Origin: Isoetes taiwanensis | Taxonomy: Eukaryota; Streptophyta; Lycopodiopsida; Isoetales; Isoetaceae | Reading direction: 5' to 3' | NCBI GenBank assembly: GCA_021234155.1 | Contig: JAJEKV010000112.1 | Coordinates: 1,324,341 to 1,388,340, forward strand | Length of the DNA: 64,000 nucleotides | Shown: positions 1-10,619 of the stretch, piece after piece | Numbering within the stretch: the first letter of the stretch is position 1 | How the letters are laid out: every line of letters begins with the position of its first letter | Notes under the pieces: model-generated | The model's database searches: none | What the model was told of the DNA's origin: nothing | What the model saw: only the letters and a program-made list of their open reading frames with translations | Program-made: the position numbers and the translations under genes

Positions 1-1218
1 TTACCCTCTTTTTCTTGGGATTCCAACATTGTTGTTACCTCATATACCATATCAGCTGCTGAGACCTTAGAACATTAGTCATGATGCCCCTAGAGACTCC
101 TATGGTATAGTTATGCAACTCCATAATCTGCTAAAAATATCTTCAACCCCTCCTTCATTATCTTCTTTGTGTCTTCACTCATATACTGAGACTTCTATTG
201 GAATTCCACTAATGCAATTCCTATATGAGCTAACAACAGTTCCAACCTTTTTGAATCACCTTCTGTCCATGTCTTCAACTTGGTGGCAACATATGAAGAA
301 GGAAACATTGAATCATAAAGTGTCCATTCCTTCTCTATAAGTCTAGGTTCATCTTCATATCTTATCCTAGAAAAGTCCAATGAGCCTTCATATTGGTACC
401 ATCTGTCAAAGTGATTGTGGTTATCATCTGAAGATTTCCAAAACTATTTATATACTGCTCAAGTTCCATGACTCCTGCCTAATATCTCTCACGTGTGGTC
501 CTTTCATGAACAAATTTTCTGTTAATGATACACATGTATTTCAAAGAAGTTCATTTGAGTTTTTGTGCATAGCATGTGCAATCTCAAACAACAAATATCT
601 TGTGTGTTTTCCATGAAAAGTGCCACTTCTATTTCCTATTTTAACGTATTCTAAGCATCTAGCATTCTCATGATCCACCCCATCCCTCCTCCTTTTTCTT
701 GTTTCGTACACATTATATTCATCATCCGATTCATCCTCATCTTCGTCTTCAAGATCAGGTTTTTTTGTTGTTAAATCTGATTAGAGAGCAAGACTAGCCA
801 CATCAAGATTATACATCAGATCTGATTCAGTATCAACTTCTTTCGTGTACAATAATACAATTTGTGTGTCATTGTCAGTCAAAGTATTAAGATGAATAGG
901 TCTATGCCTATCAATAACAAAAATTGAAACAACTCTAAGTTTTAGCAGACGTCTTAGGTCACGAATCGCACTCCAGTTTAGAAGCAATAACAGTAAAGCC
1001 TGCTGCTGGTCTACTAATAGCTATGAATCCTCAATGTCGTGAAAGCTTGTAATAGGCATGATTCCATCAGAGGCCAATTTTTGTGTCGCAATCTTAATAA
1101 CACATGAGAATCTGCATCTGCTGTAAATGGAAAAATGAAGATTGAAATGGTGTGGGTCGCTTTTCTTTGCAGACCTAATACTTTCATAGAATTGAGCATC
1201 ATTTTGTTCCCTAATCAT
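1..1218 (-). pseudogene. CDC45: CDC45 fragment 1 (N-terminal plus middle part), broken
   Basis: Read on the minus strand, the start is ATG at 1216-1218, giving MIREQNDAQFYESIR, the N-terminus of plant CDC45. At 987-781 comes LLNWSAIRDLRRLL with FVIDRHRPIHLN, a CDC45 family signature. Next is an acidic linker, and at 380-195 the middle part YEDEPRLIEKEWTLYDS and SSYVATKLKTWTEGD. CDC45 is part of the CMG replicative helicase (established). This copy is not functional. The reading frame stops after DVASLAL (TAA at 781-783), changes frame near 1,080-1,200, and is broken again in the middle part. No introns are visible, so the founder was either a processed copy or intronless here. The copy runs off the left end of the window. 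The identification is firm from several independent motifs. Confidence 0.85.
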
Positions 1219-1676
1219 TCTCCTTGTCTAAAAATCCAATTAAACTGAAGAAATCAAGCAACATTTAAACCGGCAGGGTCTGAATAGCAAAAGAAAGAGA
1301 GGAGCATGATTTGATGAATGGCCATAAACCAAGCAATATTTGCGTGGCATTTGGTCATTTTTTCTCCCAAATCCGAGGGAGGGTTGCAAGATGGCACTTA
1401 AAAGTTTCTTCCTCCAAGGATTTGTTGCTGACGTGGAAACTATATTGATACGCCATCCAAGATCTGTTACGACGTGTCAAGCCCCCATCATCAGCCAAAC
1501 CCCCCGTTATCGCCCAAGCAAGCGCCACGGGCCTAGAGCTAGAACGGGCAACCCCGCGGGGCAAATGCAGATCTGATACGGGCAAGGGCACATTGCTGAC
1601 ATGGAAACCATCTCGGCACACCGTCCATGACTCATGCTACCATAACATGCCCCTCGTTATCAGCCTAGTAACACAA
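1219..1676 (-). repeat. GC-rich spacer of the CDC45 unit
   Basis: This segment lies directly upstream of the CDC45 start and recurs in the same place in every unit, so it may hold the old 5' flank or promoter (inference). It begins with an AT-rich part ending in a conserved lead-in to the ATG. It then has GC-rich modules containing GGAAACCATCTCGGCAC and GTTATCAGCC-like words. Here it is fused near 1,676 to the C-terminal CDC45 piece, which differs from the usual junction. No gene is visible in it. Confidence 0.7.
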
Positions 1677-3160
1677 GCTTGACCTGTGGGAAACACCTAT
1701 AATTAAAGCCATTGAAGACTCGGGATCGCGAACCGCACATATCATATGTTTCATTCCAGCATCATCCTCTCTTAGAGCATCCATCAGGAAGTAATAGAAC
1801 TTAATAAGACATATGGGCTATCCTAAAAGCATTAAATCAGGTCCTCCATCAAGTTTCAACCACCTAGACTCTTCAGCACTCCTTATGTATTCCTGTTTTA
1901 AAATGGTTAAAGTGCCTTGGCTCACAATAGCCTTTTGCACCTTGATAGCTTGTTGCATATCAAGCTGCAAATCCTTCTAATTAGTTGGTGAAAGGCAGCA
2001 TATACTTTCTAGAATTGATCTGCAAAGTTTTTATCCTCTTCTCCTTGGATGCCAACACTGTGTTACCCCATATACCACATCAACTGCTGAGACCTTAGAA
2101 AAGTAGTCATGATGCCTCTGGAAACTTCTATAGTACAATTCTAGAAGTCTATAATTTGCTGAAAATGTCTTCAACCCCTCCTTCATTATCTTCTTTGTGT
2201 CTTTACTCATATACTGAAACTTCTGCTGGGATTCCACTAATGCAATTCCCATATCAGCTAAAAACAGTTTCAACCTTTTCAACACAGGTGAAAGGGCAAA
2301 GATATATGCTTTCAAGAATGATCTACAAAGTTCTTACTCTCTTTTCCTTGGGATTCTAATACTGCTATTACCTCATATACCACATCGAGCCATGAGACCT
2401 TAGAACAAGAGCCATGATGCCTCTAGCTCTGGAAGTCTATAATTTGCTGAAAATGTCTTCAACCCCTCCTTCATTATCTTCTTTGTGTCTTCACTCACAT
2501 ACTGAAACTTCTGCTGGGATTCCACTAATGCAATTCCCATATCAGCTAAAAACAGTTTCAACCTTTTTGAATCACCTTCTGTCATCTCTTCTGCTTGGTA
2601 GCAACATATGAAAAAGAAAATGTCGAATCATAAAGTGTCCATTCCCTTAGAAGCATAAACCTAGGTTCATCTTCATAATGTCGAATCATAAAGTGTCCAT
2701 TCCCTTAGAAGCATAAACCTAGGTTCATCTTCATATCTTATCCTTGCATTGATACCATCTGTCAAAGTGATTGTAGTTATCATCTAAAGATTTCCAAAAC
2801 TTGATCTATATACTACTCAAACTCCATGACCCTGCATGATATCTCTCGTCTGTGGTCCTTTCATGAACAAATTGATCTGTTAATGACATGCATGCCTTTC
2901 AAAGAAGTTTATTTGAGTTTTTGTGCATAGCATGTTCAATCTCAAACAGCAAATACCCTGTGGGTTTTTCATGAAAGGTACCACTTCTATTTCCTCTTTT
3001 AGCACATCCATTCCTTTATAGCCTCGTTTAAGCATCTAGCATTCTCATGATCCACCCCATCCCTCCTCCTTTTTCTTGATTCTTCCACATTCATCCTCAT
3101 CTTCATCTTCAAGATCAGTTCCTGTTGTTGTTAAATTTGATTATGCAAATGAAGTGACTA
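1677..3160 (-). pseudogene. CDC45: CDC45 fragment 2 (C-terminal piece and duplicated middle part)
   Basis: On the minus strand, 2,030-1,690 corresponds to the CDC45 C-terminal region: a MALIIG-type end is missing, but QAIKVQRAIV-like, QGTL and RWLK-like words can be read, and it ends abruptly at about 1,676. The middle part is present twice in tandem: 2,315-2,031 (LLELYYRSFQRHHDYFSKVS) and again at 2,585-2,400. A 57-bp local repeat at about 2,620-2,735 duplicates the stretch around the EPRLML motif. At 3,140-3,200 the copy ends in a rearrangement module shared with three other sites. Frameshifts and stops make it non-functional. Confidence 0.8.
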
Positions 3161-3199
3161 CCTTCCGGCTATTGCTATACTTTGCAACTTGTTTTGGAA

Positions 3200-3641
3200 G
3201 GCTCCGGACTTTTCTAGGACAATATATGATGAAGAACCTAGACTTACGCTTCTGAGGAAATGAGCACTTTATGATTCAACATTTTCTTCTTCATATGTTG
3301 CTACCAAGCTAAAGACATGGACAGAAGATGATTCAAAAAGGTTGAAATTGTTGTTAGCTCGTATGCGAATTGCATTAGCAGAAGCTCTAATATATGAGTG
3401 GACACAAAGAAGATAATGAAGAAGGGGTTGAAGATATTTTCAACAATTTATAGACTTTGAGAGCTATACTATAAGAGTTTCTATAGGGATCATGACTATT
3501 GTTCTAAGATCTCAGCAACTGATGTAGTATATGAGGTAATAACAATATTGAAATTTCAATGAGAAGAGAGTAAAAACTCTGCAAATCAATTTCGGAAAGT
3601 ATATGTTGACTTTCACCAACTAATTGGAAGGATTTGTAGCT
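3200..3641 (+). pseudogene. CDC45: CDC45 fragment 3 (middle part only), plus strand
   Basis: The orientation flips at about 3,200. The plus strand reads the middle of CDC45: a FSRTIYDEEPRLTL-like stretch, then SSYVATKLKTW-like and LLARMRIALAE words, SATDVVYEV and NQFRKVY. It ends at the recurrent junction GTAGCTTAACG (about 3,642), where CDC45 sequence is replaced by spacer. It is too short and too frame-broken to encode anything. Confidence 0.8.
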
Positions 3642-4202
3642 TAACGATGGTACTTGGCTGATAACGGGGGTTCTGACATATTATCATAGGTCTTGGACAC
3701 GTTGCCGAGATGGTTTCCACGTTAGCAATGCAACCTTGCCCGTGTCAGACTGCCCAGAGCAGCTCTAGGGCCATCGAACACGCCAAGTGGCTGATAACTG
3801 TGGTACTATGCTAATAGCGGGGGGCATGGTACGTCAGCACGAGCCATGGACGATGTGCCGAGATGGTTTCCATGTCAGCAATGTGCCCTTGCCCATATTT
3901 GCCCCGAGGGCTGCACGGGGTGGCTCTAGGCCCGTCGCGCCTTCCTTGGCCGATAATAGGGGGTTTGATTGATGACGGGAGGGCTGACATGTCATAACAG
4001 GTCTTGGATGGCGTGTCAAGATGGTTTCCACATCCGCAACAAATCCTTGGAGGAAGAAACCTCTAAATGCCAGCTTGCAACCTTCCCTCGGCATTGGGAG
4101 AAAAAATGACCAAGTGCCATACAAATATTGCTTGGTTTAAGGCCATTCGTGAAATCATGCCCATCTCTTTCTTTTGCTTTTCAGGCCCTGCTGGTTTAAA
4201 TT
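3642..4202 (+). repeat. GC-rich spacer of the CDC45 unit, plus strand
   Basis: Contains at least three related modules, each about 170-190 bp, marked by GAGATGGTTTCCACGT or GATGGTTTCCATGTCAGC and by GGCTGATAACGGGGG-like words. It finishes with the AT-richer lead-in (GCTTGGTTT-like) that precedes CDC45 N-termini elsewhere. CpG content is visibly higher than in the flanking CDC45 coding remnants. It contains no supported gene. Confidence 0.7.
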
Positions 4203-5345
4203 TTGTTTGGTTTCTATGCTCAATTCTATGAAACTATTAGGTCTGCAGCAAAAGTAGCCACTGCTTTCCCAGCCTTCATTCTTCCATTTTCAGCAGATGC
4301 AGATTCTTCATACACCGTTAAGATTGCGACACAAAATTTGGCCTCTGATGGAATCACGTATTCTATTTATCCTATTACAAGCTTTCACAACATTGAGGAT
4401 TCAGAGCTATTAGTAGAGCAGCATTAGGCTTTAGTGTTGTTACTTCTAAACTGGAGTGTCGATCGTGACCTAAGATCTCTGCTAAAGCTTAGAGTTGTTT
4501 CAATTTTTATTATTGATAATCATAGACCTATTCATCTTAATAGTATGAGTGACAATAACACACAAGTTGTGGTATTGTACACTAAAGAAAATGAGGTTGA
4601 AGCAAGTCTAATGTATAATCTTGATGTGGCTAGTCTTGCCATCTAATCAGATTTAACAACAGAACCTGATCTTGAAAACGAAGATCAAGATGAATTGCAT
4701 GATGAATATGATGTGGAAGAAACAAGAAAAAGGGGGAGGACCATGAGAATGCTAGATGCTTAAAAGAGGCTATAAAGGAATGGATGCGCTAAAAGAGGAA
4801 ATAGAAGTGGCACCTTTCATGGAAAACCAAAGGGTATTTGCTGTTTGAGATTGCACACGCTATGCACAAAAATTCAAACGAACTTTATTTGGTAGGCTCC
4901 AGACTTTTCTAGGATAATATATGAAGAAGAATCTAGACTTATGCTTCTGAGGAAATGGGCACTTTATGATTCAACATTTTATTCTTCATATGTTGCTACT
5001 AAGCTGAAGACATAGACAGGTGGTGATTCGAAAAAGTTGGAACTATTGTTAGCTAGTATGCGAATTGTATTAGCGGAATCCCAACAGAAGCTTCAGTATA
5101 TGAGTGGACACAAAGAAGATAATGAAGAGGGGTTGAAGACATTTTTAACAGTTTATGGACTTTGAGAGCTGTGCTATAAGAGTTTCTACATGGATCATGA
5201 CTATTGTTATAAGGTCTCAGCAGCTGATGTAGTATATTTGATAATAGCAGTATTGAAATCCCAAGGAGAAGAGGGTAAAAACTCTGCAAATCAAATTCGG
5301 AAAGCATATATTGACTTTCACCAGCTAGTTAAAAGGATTTGGAGT
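4203..5345 (+). pseudogene. CDC45: CDC45 fragment 4 (N-terminal plus middle), plus strand
   Basis: The true start is lost in a small deletion, so the copy begins at AQFYETIRSAAKVATAF. Next come ITSFHNIEDSELLVEQH (stop at 4,425) and LLLLNWSVDRDLRSLLKL with IIDNHRPIHLN (4,434-4,646). The shared stop TAA follows SLAI at 4,644-4,646. The acidic linker and HAMHKNSNEL-like word follow. The downstream part reads SSYVATKL and AADVVY and ends at the recurrent spacer junction (about 5,346). At least four frame breaks are present. This is the clearest plus-strand example of the basic unit. Confidence 0.85.
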
Positions 5346-5939
5346 TTAACGGGGGTACATGGCTGATAAGGGGGTCTGATATATTAGCATAGGTCTTGCA
5401 CAAGTTGCCGAGATGGTTTTCATGTCGGCAAAGCAACCTTGCCCGTGCCAGACCGCCCGGGGCCACTCTAGGCCCGTCGCGCACGCCTTGGCTGATAATT
5501 GTGGTACTAGGCTGATAATGGGGGGCATGGTACGTCAGTATGAGTCATGGACGGTGTGAAGAGATGGTTTCCACATCAGTAATATGCCCTTGCCCGCATC
5601 AGATCTGTATTTGCCCCCCGGGGCTGCCTGGAGCGGCTTTAGACCCGTCGTGCCTACCTTGGCTAATAATGGGGGTTTTGGCAGATGACGGGGGGCTTGA
5701 CGCGTCATAACAGGTCTTGGATGGTTTGTCAAGATGGTTTCCACGCCAGCAATAAATCCTCGGAGGAAGAAACCTCTATGTGCCAGCTTGCAACCCGCCC
5801 TCAGACTTGGGAGAAAAAATGATCAAGTGTCACGCAAATATTGCTTGGTTTATGATCATTCGTGAAATCATGCCCATCTCTTTCTTTTGCTATTCGAACC
5901 GTGCCGGTTTAAATTTTACTTGATTTCTTAATTGAATTT
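5346..5939 (+). repeat. GC-rich spacer of the CDC45 unit, plus strand
   Basis: Same layout as the spacer at 3.64-4.20 kb: repeated GGTTTCCACRTCAG-type modules, then the conserved AAACCTCT...GGGAGAAAAAATGA stretch and the AT-rich lead-in. The near-collinear repetition of spacer plus CDC45 shows a head-to-tail unit of roughly 1.7 kb. No gene is seen. Confidence 0.7.
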
Positions 5940-6415
5940 TAGATAAAAAAGAATCATTAAGGAACAAAATGATGCACAATTCTATGAAAGTATCAGGTCT
6001 GCAGCAAAAGCAGCCATCGCATTTCCAGTCTTCAGTTTTCCATTTGCAGCAGATGCAGATTCTCCATGTGTTGTTAAGATTGCGACACAAAAATTGGACT
6101 CTGATGGAAGCAGGTATTCTATTTATCCTATTATAAGCTTTCACGACATTGAGGATTCAGAGCTATTAGTAGAGCATCATCATGCTTAATTGTTATTGCT
6201 TCTAAACTGGAGCACAATCTATGACCTAAGACTGCTGCCAAAGCTTTGAGTCGTTTCAATTTTTATTGTTGATAATCATAGACCTATTCATTTGAATAGT
6301 TTGAGTGACAATAACACACAAGTTGTGGTATTGTACACTAAAAAAATGAGTCCAAAGCAGATCTGATGTATAATTTTGATGTGGCTCTAGTCTTGCTCTC
6401 TTTCGGCTCGAAGTT
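5940..6415 (+). pseudogene. CDC45: CDC45 fragment 5 (N-terminal part), plus strand
   Basis: The start codon is mutated (ATC in place of ATG), followed by the frame for KEQNDAQFYESIRSAAKAAI, PFAADADSPCVVKIAT and SFHDIEDSELLVEHH. RDLRLLPKL-like and HRPIHLNSLS words follow. The copy breaks off near 6,415 where the orientation inverts. The N-terminal part is nearly open for about 80 codons but lacks a start, so I call it a remnant. Confidence 0.82.
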
Positions 6416-6417
6416 CC

Positions 6418-7098
6418 TCTTCTGAAGATCATGCAGAGCAAATATCCTGTGGGTTTTCCATCAAAAATGCCACTTTTGTTTCCTCTTTTAGCGCACCCAT
6501 TCCTTTATAACCTCTTTTAAGCGTCTAGCATTCTCATGATCTTTCCCATCCCTTCTCCTTTTTCTTGTTTCTTCTACATCATATTTATCATGCGATTCAC
6601 CCTGATCTTCATCTTCAAAACCAGGTTCTGTTGTTAAATCTGATTAGATAACAAGACTAGTCACATCAAGGTTATACATTAGATCTGCTTCAGCCTCATC
6701 TTCTTTAGTGTACAAATACAATACCACAAGTTGAGTGTTATTGTCACTCATACTATTAAGATAAATAGGTCTATGATTATCAATAATAAAAATTGAAACA
6801 ACTTCAAGCTTTAGCAGAGGTCTTAGATCACGAACGACGCTCCAATTTAGAAGCAACAACACTAAAGTCTAATGCTGCTCTACTAATAGGTCTGAATCCT
6901 AAATGTCGTGAAAGCTTGTAATAGGATAAATAGAATACATTATTCTATTAGAGACCAATTTTTGTATCACCATCTTAACGACACATGGAGAATTTGCATC
7001 TGCTGGAAATGGAAGAATAGAGACTGGGAAAGCGTTGGCTCTTTTACTGCAGACATAATACTTTCATAGAATTGAGCAGCATTTCATTCCCTAGCCAT
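6418..7098 (-). pseudogene. CDC45: CDC45 fragment 6 (N-terminal part and piece of middle), minus strand
   Basis: Minus-strand ATG at 7,096-7,098 opens as M-A-R-E and then meets a stop, where other copies read REQNDA. Downstream, 6,862-6,644 reads LLLLNWSVVRDLRPLLKL and IIDNHRPIYLN, with an inserted dipeptide in the VVLYLYTKEDE stretch. It ends at the shared stop. A short piece of the GTFHGKP-type segment survives at 6,430-6,520 before the inversion. Confidence 0.83.
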
Positions 7099-7520
7099 TC
7101 TCCTTGATATAAAATCCAATTAAACTGAAGAAACCAAGCAAAATTTTAAACTAGCAGGGTTTGACTAGCAAAAGAAAGAGAACGCAATTGGGCATAAATC
7201 AAGCAATATTTGGGTGGCACTTGGTCATTTTTTCTTTCAAGTCCTAAGGAAGATTATAAGCTGGCACTTAAAGGTTACTTCCTTCAAGGATTTGTTGCTG
7301 ACGTGGAAACGATCTTGGCACGCCATCCAAGACCTTGATAATATGTCAGGCTCTCCATCATCAACCAAATCCCTCCGTTCTTAGCCAAGGCGGGCACAAC
7401 AGGCCTAGCGCCACCCCAGGCCGCCCTGTGGATCCAGGGTGGGCAAGGGCGCATTGCTGATGTGGAAACCATCTCGGCATGCCATCCAAGACACATGCTT
7501 GACGTGTCTAAAATCCCTAT
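7099..7520 (-). repeat. GC-rich spacer of the CDC45 unit, fused to a receptor-kinase gene
   Basis: A shortened spacer with two GGAAACSATCTYGGCA modules. At about 7,500-7,530 it is fused to the 3' end of the receptor-kinase pseudogene. This is the left-block boundary of the CDC45 array. Confidence 0.6.
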
Positions 7521-9738
7521 TATGATTTGCACCACCTTGCCCATCTCAAACCTGCATACTGGATCCAATTGAATGCACCACATGGCTACCTTGGATCCAA
7601 TTGAATGCACCACATGGCTACCTTCACGCATCTCTTAAACTGCTCCCAATCTATGTGCTTCTGAAATCTAGGATCTGCTACAACTTCCAAATGCCCATTT
7701 TTTAATTTCTCTAGAGCCCACTCTGGAAAATAACATTTATTACCTTCTACAGCTGGGGTCGTAATCAAGAGGTTTTGTCTACCACTTAAAATTTCAAACA
7801 AAAGCATGCCATAGCTATATACACCTGCCTTGGCAGTGATGGGCTGATTGGTAGTCCATTCTGGTGCTAAGTACCCCCTCGTGCCTCTAATGGTCGACAT
7901 AGAAGTGACAGTTTCCCTACTCATCAATTTAGCCAAACCAAAATCACATATCGTCCAACAGTATATTTTGAGGCTTGATGTCAAAACGACGGATGCACTC
8001 ATCGCATTCCTCATGTAAATACATGATGCCTCTAGCAACAAATCGGATATCCCAATGGGATGTTTGATCATTCAAGCTGGAGAACAAGAAATTGTCCAGG
8101 GACCCATTTGGTATGTACTGATGAACTAGCAAACGGTATGGACCTTCAGAACAATATCCTAACTAACATTTGATGGCAATCAGAGTTTTATCTGGTAACT
8201 TACCTTTGTGAACTTGCCCAAACCCACCAGATCCAATCTTATGACTGAAGTTCTCACTTGCAAGCTTGAGCTGCTCATATGAAAACCTGGTAGGCATGCC
8301 ATGCATCCATCCATGTTCCCGTGTTGCTCTCCACTTTGATTTAAGCATAAAAAAGCCACAGATGCAAAAGATGAGACAACAGATTCACTTACGGCTACAA
8401 ACAACATTGATGTTGCATATTTGCGTGGCAGAAAAGAACGCTTTTCTAAAGAATCCTTGATAGTTGAAGGCAAAAAAACAGTGGTATAGGAGCTCAAATC
8501 TTAAGGGAATTGCATAGTAACATTTATCTTAGTATCTGTTGAAAGTTTTAGAAGAACCACGTATGGAATACCAGGTGATTGCATCCCATTCGAAAGCTTG
8601 CTTTTGAGCAAGCATGTGCCTACTTCAGAGAGGTAATAAACAGCAACCGCACACTTGCATTCATCCAAGCAATATTTTTTTACATGTGTCCATGGACACA
8701 AAATAATATCCATCGAAGTCATTGCTATGAAAATTCTGCATGCTATATAAGGAAATGATGCTGAGCTTTTCCTTTGCAACATTAGTGCTGCATCCAATTT
8801 GAATTTGCTGAACACATTTCCCATTTTGCATCTCGAAGCCGGGCGACAAATGCAAGTAGGAGTTGGCATGTAGGCACATACTGCATTAGTCCCACATCTG
8901 CCATATATGCTACACTCTGTTAGCATAGCCTGCCATAATATGACCCATGATTAGTTTGAGCTTGAATTAAGACCATATACTCTAGCATTTCCATCATCAT
9001 CTAAAGACAACCTTCTCATGATACCTTCCTGACTGGTAATCAAAATCAACCAGTTTATAGGAGTCATTCTCTTGCACATTGTAGACTGTTACTACACCAG
9101 ACGAGCTGAGATTAAGAAAGGGTGACTGAAAAGGAGTGGCTGAGTAGCTCCAATATGAAGGATCGGTCAATTGATCATCCAATCCTCGTGAAGATGTGTA
9201 GTTGAGCCGTATGCCTCTGGTGTAGATCTCTAGCAAGTAATCTCCATTGAGAGGGTAGAAGAAAATTTTTGACTGGGTACAAGGTGTGGGTGGAATAGGA
9301 GAAGCTTTCCCATACATTGCCACTGTTATTGAAGAGGACGAAATTGCCAGAATTTAACATAGAAGCTCCAGTTGCAGCAATGAAGCCAGTGCTTGCGTAC
9401 CAAACAGTATTGCCAGAATCTACAAGTGTTAAATTACCATTCATGGACAAGGAAATAGTGGCTCTACTACTAACTTCTATATCCTTCACTGATCCAGTTG
9501 ATCGGACACTCCAGACAACAGTCTGGGAAGGGACCTTGTCACACCAAATTGCCATAACAAATGTGCCATGCCGTACTTGAATAAATCCCATGGCAAAATT
9601 GCTATCATCAGATTTCCAAGAACTGTTTCCGGCAGCAATAATAGTTGAGCCAAGAGGAACAAGGGCAGCAGAGGGCAAAAAATTGCCCAGAAGGAATGGC
9701 ACCATAAGCCCAAGCCTGGCCATGCTGTGCGCTAACAT
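7521..9738 (-). pseudogene. G-type (bulb) lectin S-receptor-like kinase, SD2-5-like, decayed
   Basis: Plant plasma-membrane receptor kinase family. Minus-strand order: a start at 9,738 or the internal MARLG with a hydrophobic signal segment; bulb-lectin domain (9,690-9,250; NFAMGFIQ, VVWSVRST, LVDSGNTVWYAS, SFSYSTHTLYP); SLG-like region (9,320-9,000); EGF-like cysteines (CSIYGRCGTNAVC, about 8,920); PAN-like CLLDECKCAVAVYY; then the kinase domain with GSGGFGQVHKG and AIK (8,250-8,163), [24 protein letters not shown] (about 7,960), DFGLAKL, GTRGYLAPEW and VAMWCIQLDP. The stretch between the AIK lysine and the hinge (alphaC and beta4-5) is missing, and several frameshifts separate the pieces. 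The 3' end carries a 32-bp tandem duplication and is cut by the CDC45 spacer. FDIKPQN in place of HRD is typical of the SD2-5 group, not a defect. Confidence 0.85.
7561..7624. repeat. 32-bp perfect tandem duplication in the kinase 3' end
   Basis: Two identical copies (7,561-7,592 and 7,593-7,624) beginning GGATCCAATTGAATGCACCA. On the minus strand they duplicate the VAMWCIQLDP stretch of kinase subdomain XI and shift the frame. It lies within about 100 bp of the fusion to CDC45 spacer. Confidence 0.9.
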
Positions 9739-10063
9739 TTGAGTCCTAACTTGAGTTCATAACGTAGATAACTAAGACAGAAGGCAAGTGCATGTTCATT
9801 GTCAACATGTTTGAATGTGTCTTATTAAGCGGACCCGACCATTTCTGATCATATAGAACCCAACATGAGGTCTTCGTTAACTTTCAAACAGGTGGGGGCC
9901 GTCTGTGAGCATCTAGAAGGTAACCAAGACCATCTCAAAAGGTAAACAGGACCGATTCAAAACGAGGCCAGAAAAAAGAAGAAAAAAAATGCAGGCAACG
10001 CAGGACCCCTCTATAAGAATGGTTGTGGAGCTTACCTCAACCTAAGCGTCCTAGTCCGGCGCC
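9739..10063 (+). promoter_or_regulatory. Short intergenic region with candidate TATA box for the cysteine-rich peptide gene
   Basis: Only 325 bp separate the divergent kinase pseudogene and the peptide gene. CTATAAGAA at 10,011-10,019, about 50 bp before the ATG at 10,064, is a reasonable TATA element. No other motif is claimed. Use of this TATA is inference. Confidence 0.4.
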
Positions 10064-10294
10064 ATGGCTGCTTCATTCGTTCGCAAGATCGGCACCATGT
10101 TTCTCTTATTTGTGCTGGTATTCGGCAGCTTAAGCTCTTCCAATGCTTCCGTAAGAAGCTTGAGCAAAAGCTTGGTTTCTAGATCGCTCTTCGAAGAGGG
10201 ACAACGATATTGCTATTGCAAATCCGATTCAGACTGTAGCACTCTTCCTTGCCGCTATTGTGACGACCAATGCATTTGCAATTGCAGGCAATAG
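10064..10294 (+). CDS. Small secreted cysteine-rich peptide (76 aa)
   Basis: An intact 76-codon frame. Residues 1-28 form a signal peptide (positive start, then MFLLFVLVFGSLSSSNA, with likely cleavage after an Ala). A short basic-serine stretch follows (SVRSLSKSLVSRSLFEE). The C-terminal 28 residues hold eight cysteines in the tight pattern C-x-C-x6-C-x4-C-x2-C-x3-C-x-C-x-C (QRYCYCKSDSD to CICNCRQ). Eight cysteines would allow four disulfides. The pattern does not match classical defensins, snakins or LTPs that I know. A role as an apoplastic defence or signalling peptide is a guess from size and secretion only. The start is the first ATG, in good context (GCCATGGC). It could be the 3'-most exon of a longer product, but a TAG closes it. 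Confidence 0.65.
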   Translation: MAASFVRKIGTMFLLFVLVFGSLSSSNASVRSLSKSLVSRSLFEEGQRYCYCKSDSDCSTLPCRYCDDQCICNCRQ

Positions 10295-10502
10295 TCATTG
10301 GTCAAGTTCTATAAGTTCCCCAGAAAATTATTTCCATAATTTTGGTTGTGCATATAATAAAGGAGTTCATGAAATGGCTTTCATGCCTTACATATATATG
10401 GTTCCGGCCAAATCTAATGCGGCTCCATTGAATCATATGAAGGCTGTCATTTTATTTTTGATGGTTTCGCTCTGGGGCCGACTAAAGCTTCAGAAATACG
10501 GG
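10295..10502. other. 3' flank of the peptide gene
   Basis: Non-coding; no recognised element before the hairpin at 10,505. Confidence 0.4.
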
Positions 10503-10504
10503 AA

Positions 10505-10613
10505 GTCAACCCTCCCTCTCGCAGATTATATGGGAAACAAACCCTCTCGGCCTGTCGGCCTCGGGGACAGGCCTCGGGGTTATTTCCCATAATCTGCTTG
10601 AGGGGAGGGTTAA
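10505..10613. repeat. Long imperfect palindrome (hairpin), about 110 bp
   Basis: Left arm 10,505-10,556 and right arm 10,565-10,613 are near-perfect reverse complements with an 8-bp loop. Shared words include AACCCTCCC, GCAGATTAT, GGGAAA and GGCCTGTC. It may be a small foldback element or a microRNA-like hairpin; its age cannot be judged from one copy. Confidence 0.8.
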
Positions 10614-10619
10614 CTTTCT

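Noticed and set aside
1-7500. Simple satellite DNA
   Set aside because: Repeat units decode to an ordered conserved protein (CDC45), so this is amplified gene sequence.
9317-9580. Plus-strand 87-codon frame
   Set aside because: Antisense shadow of the bulb-lectin domain of the receptor-kinase pseudogene.
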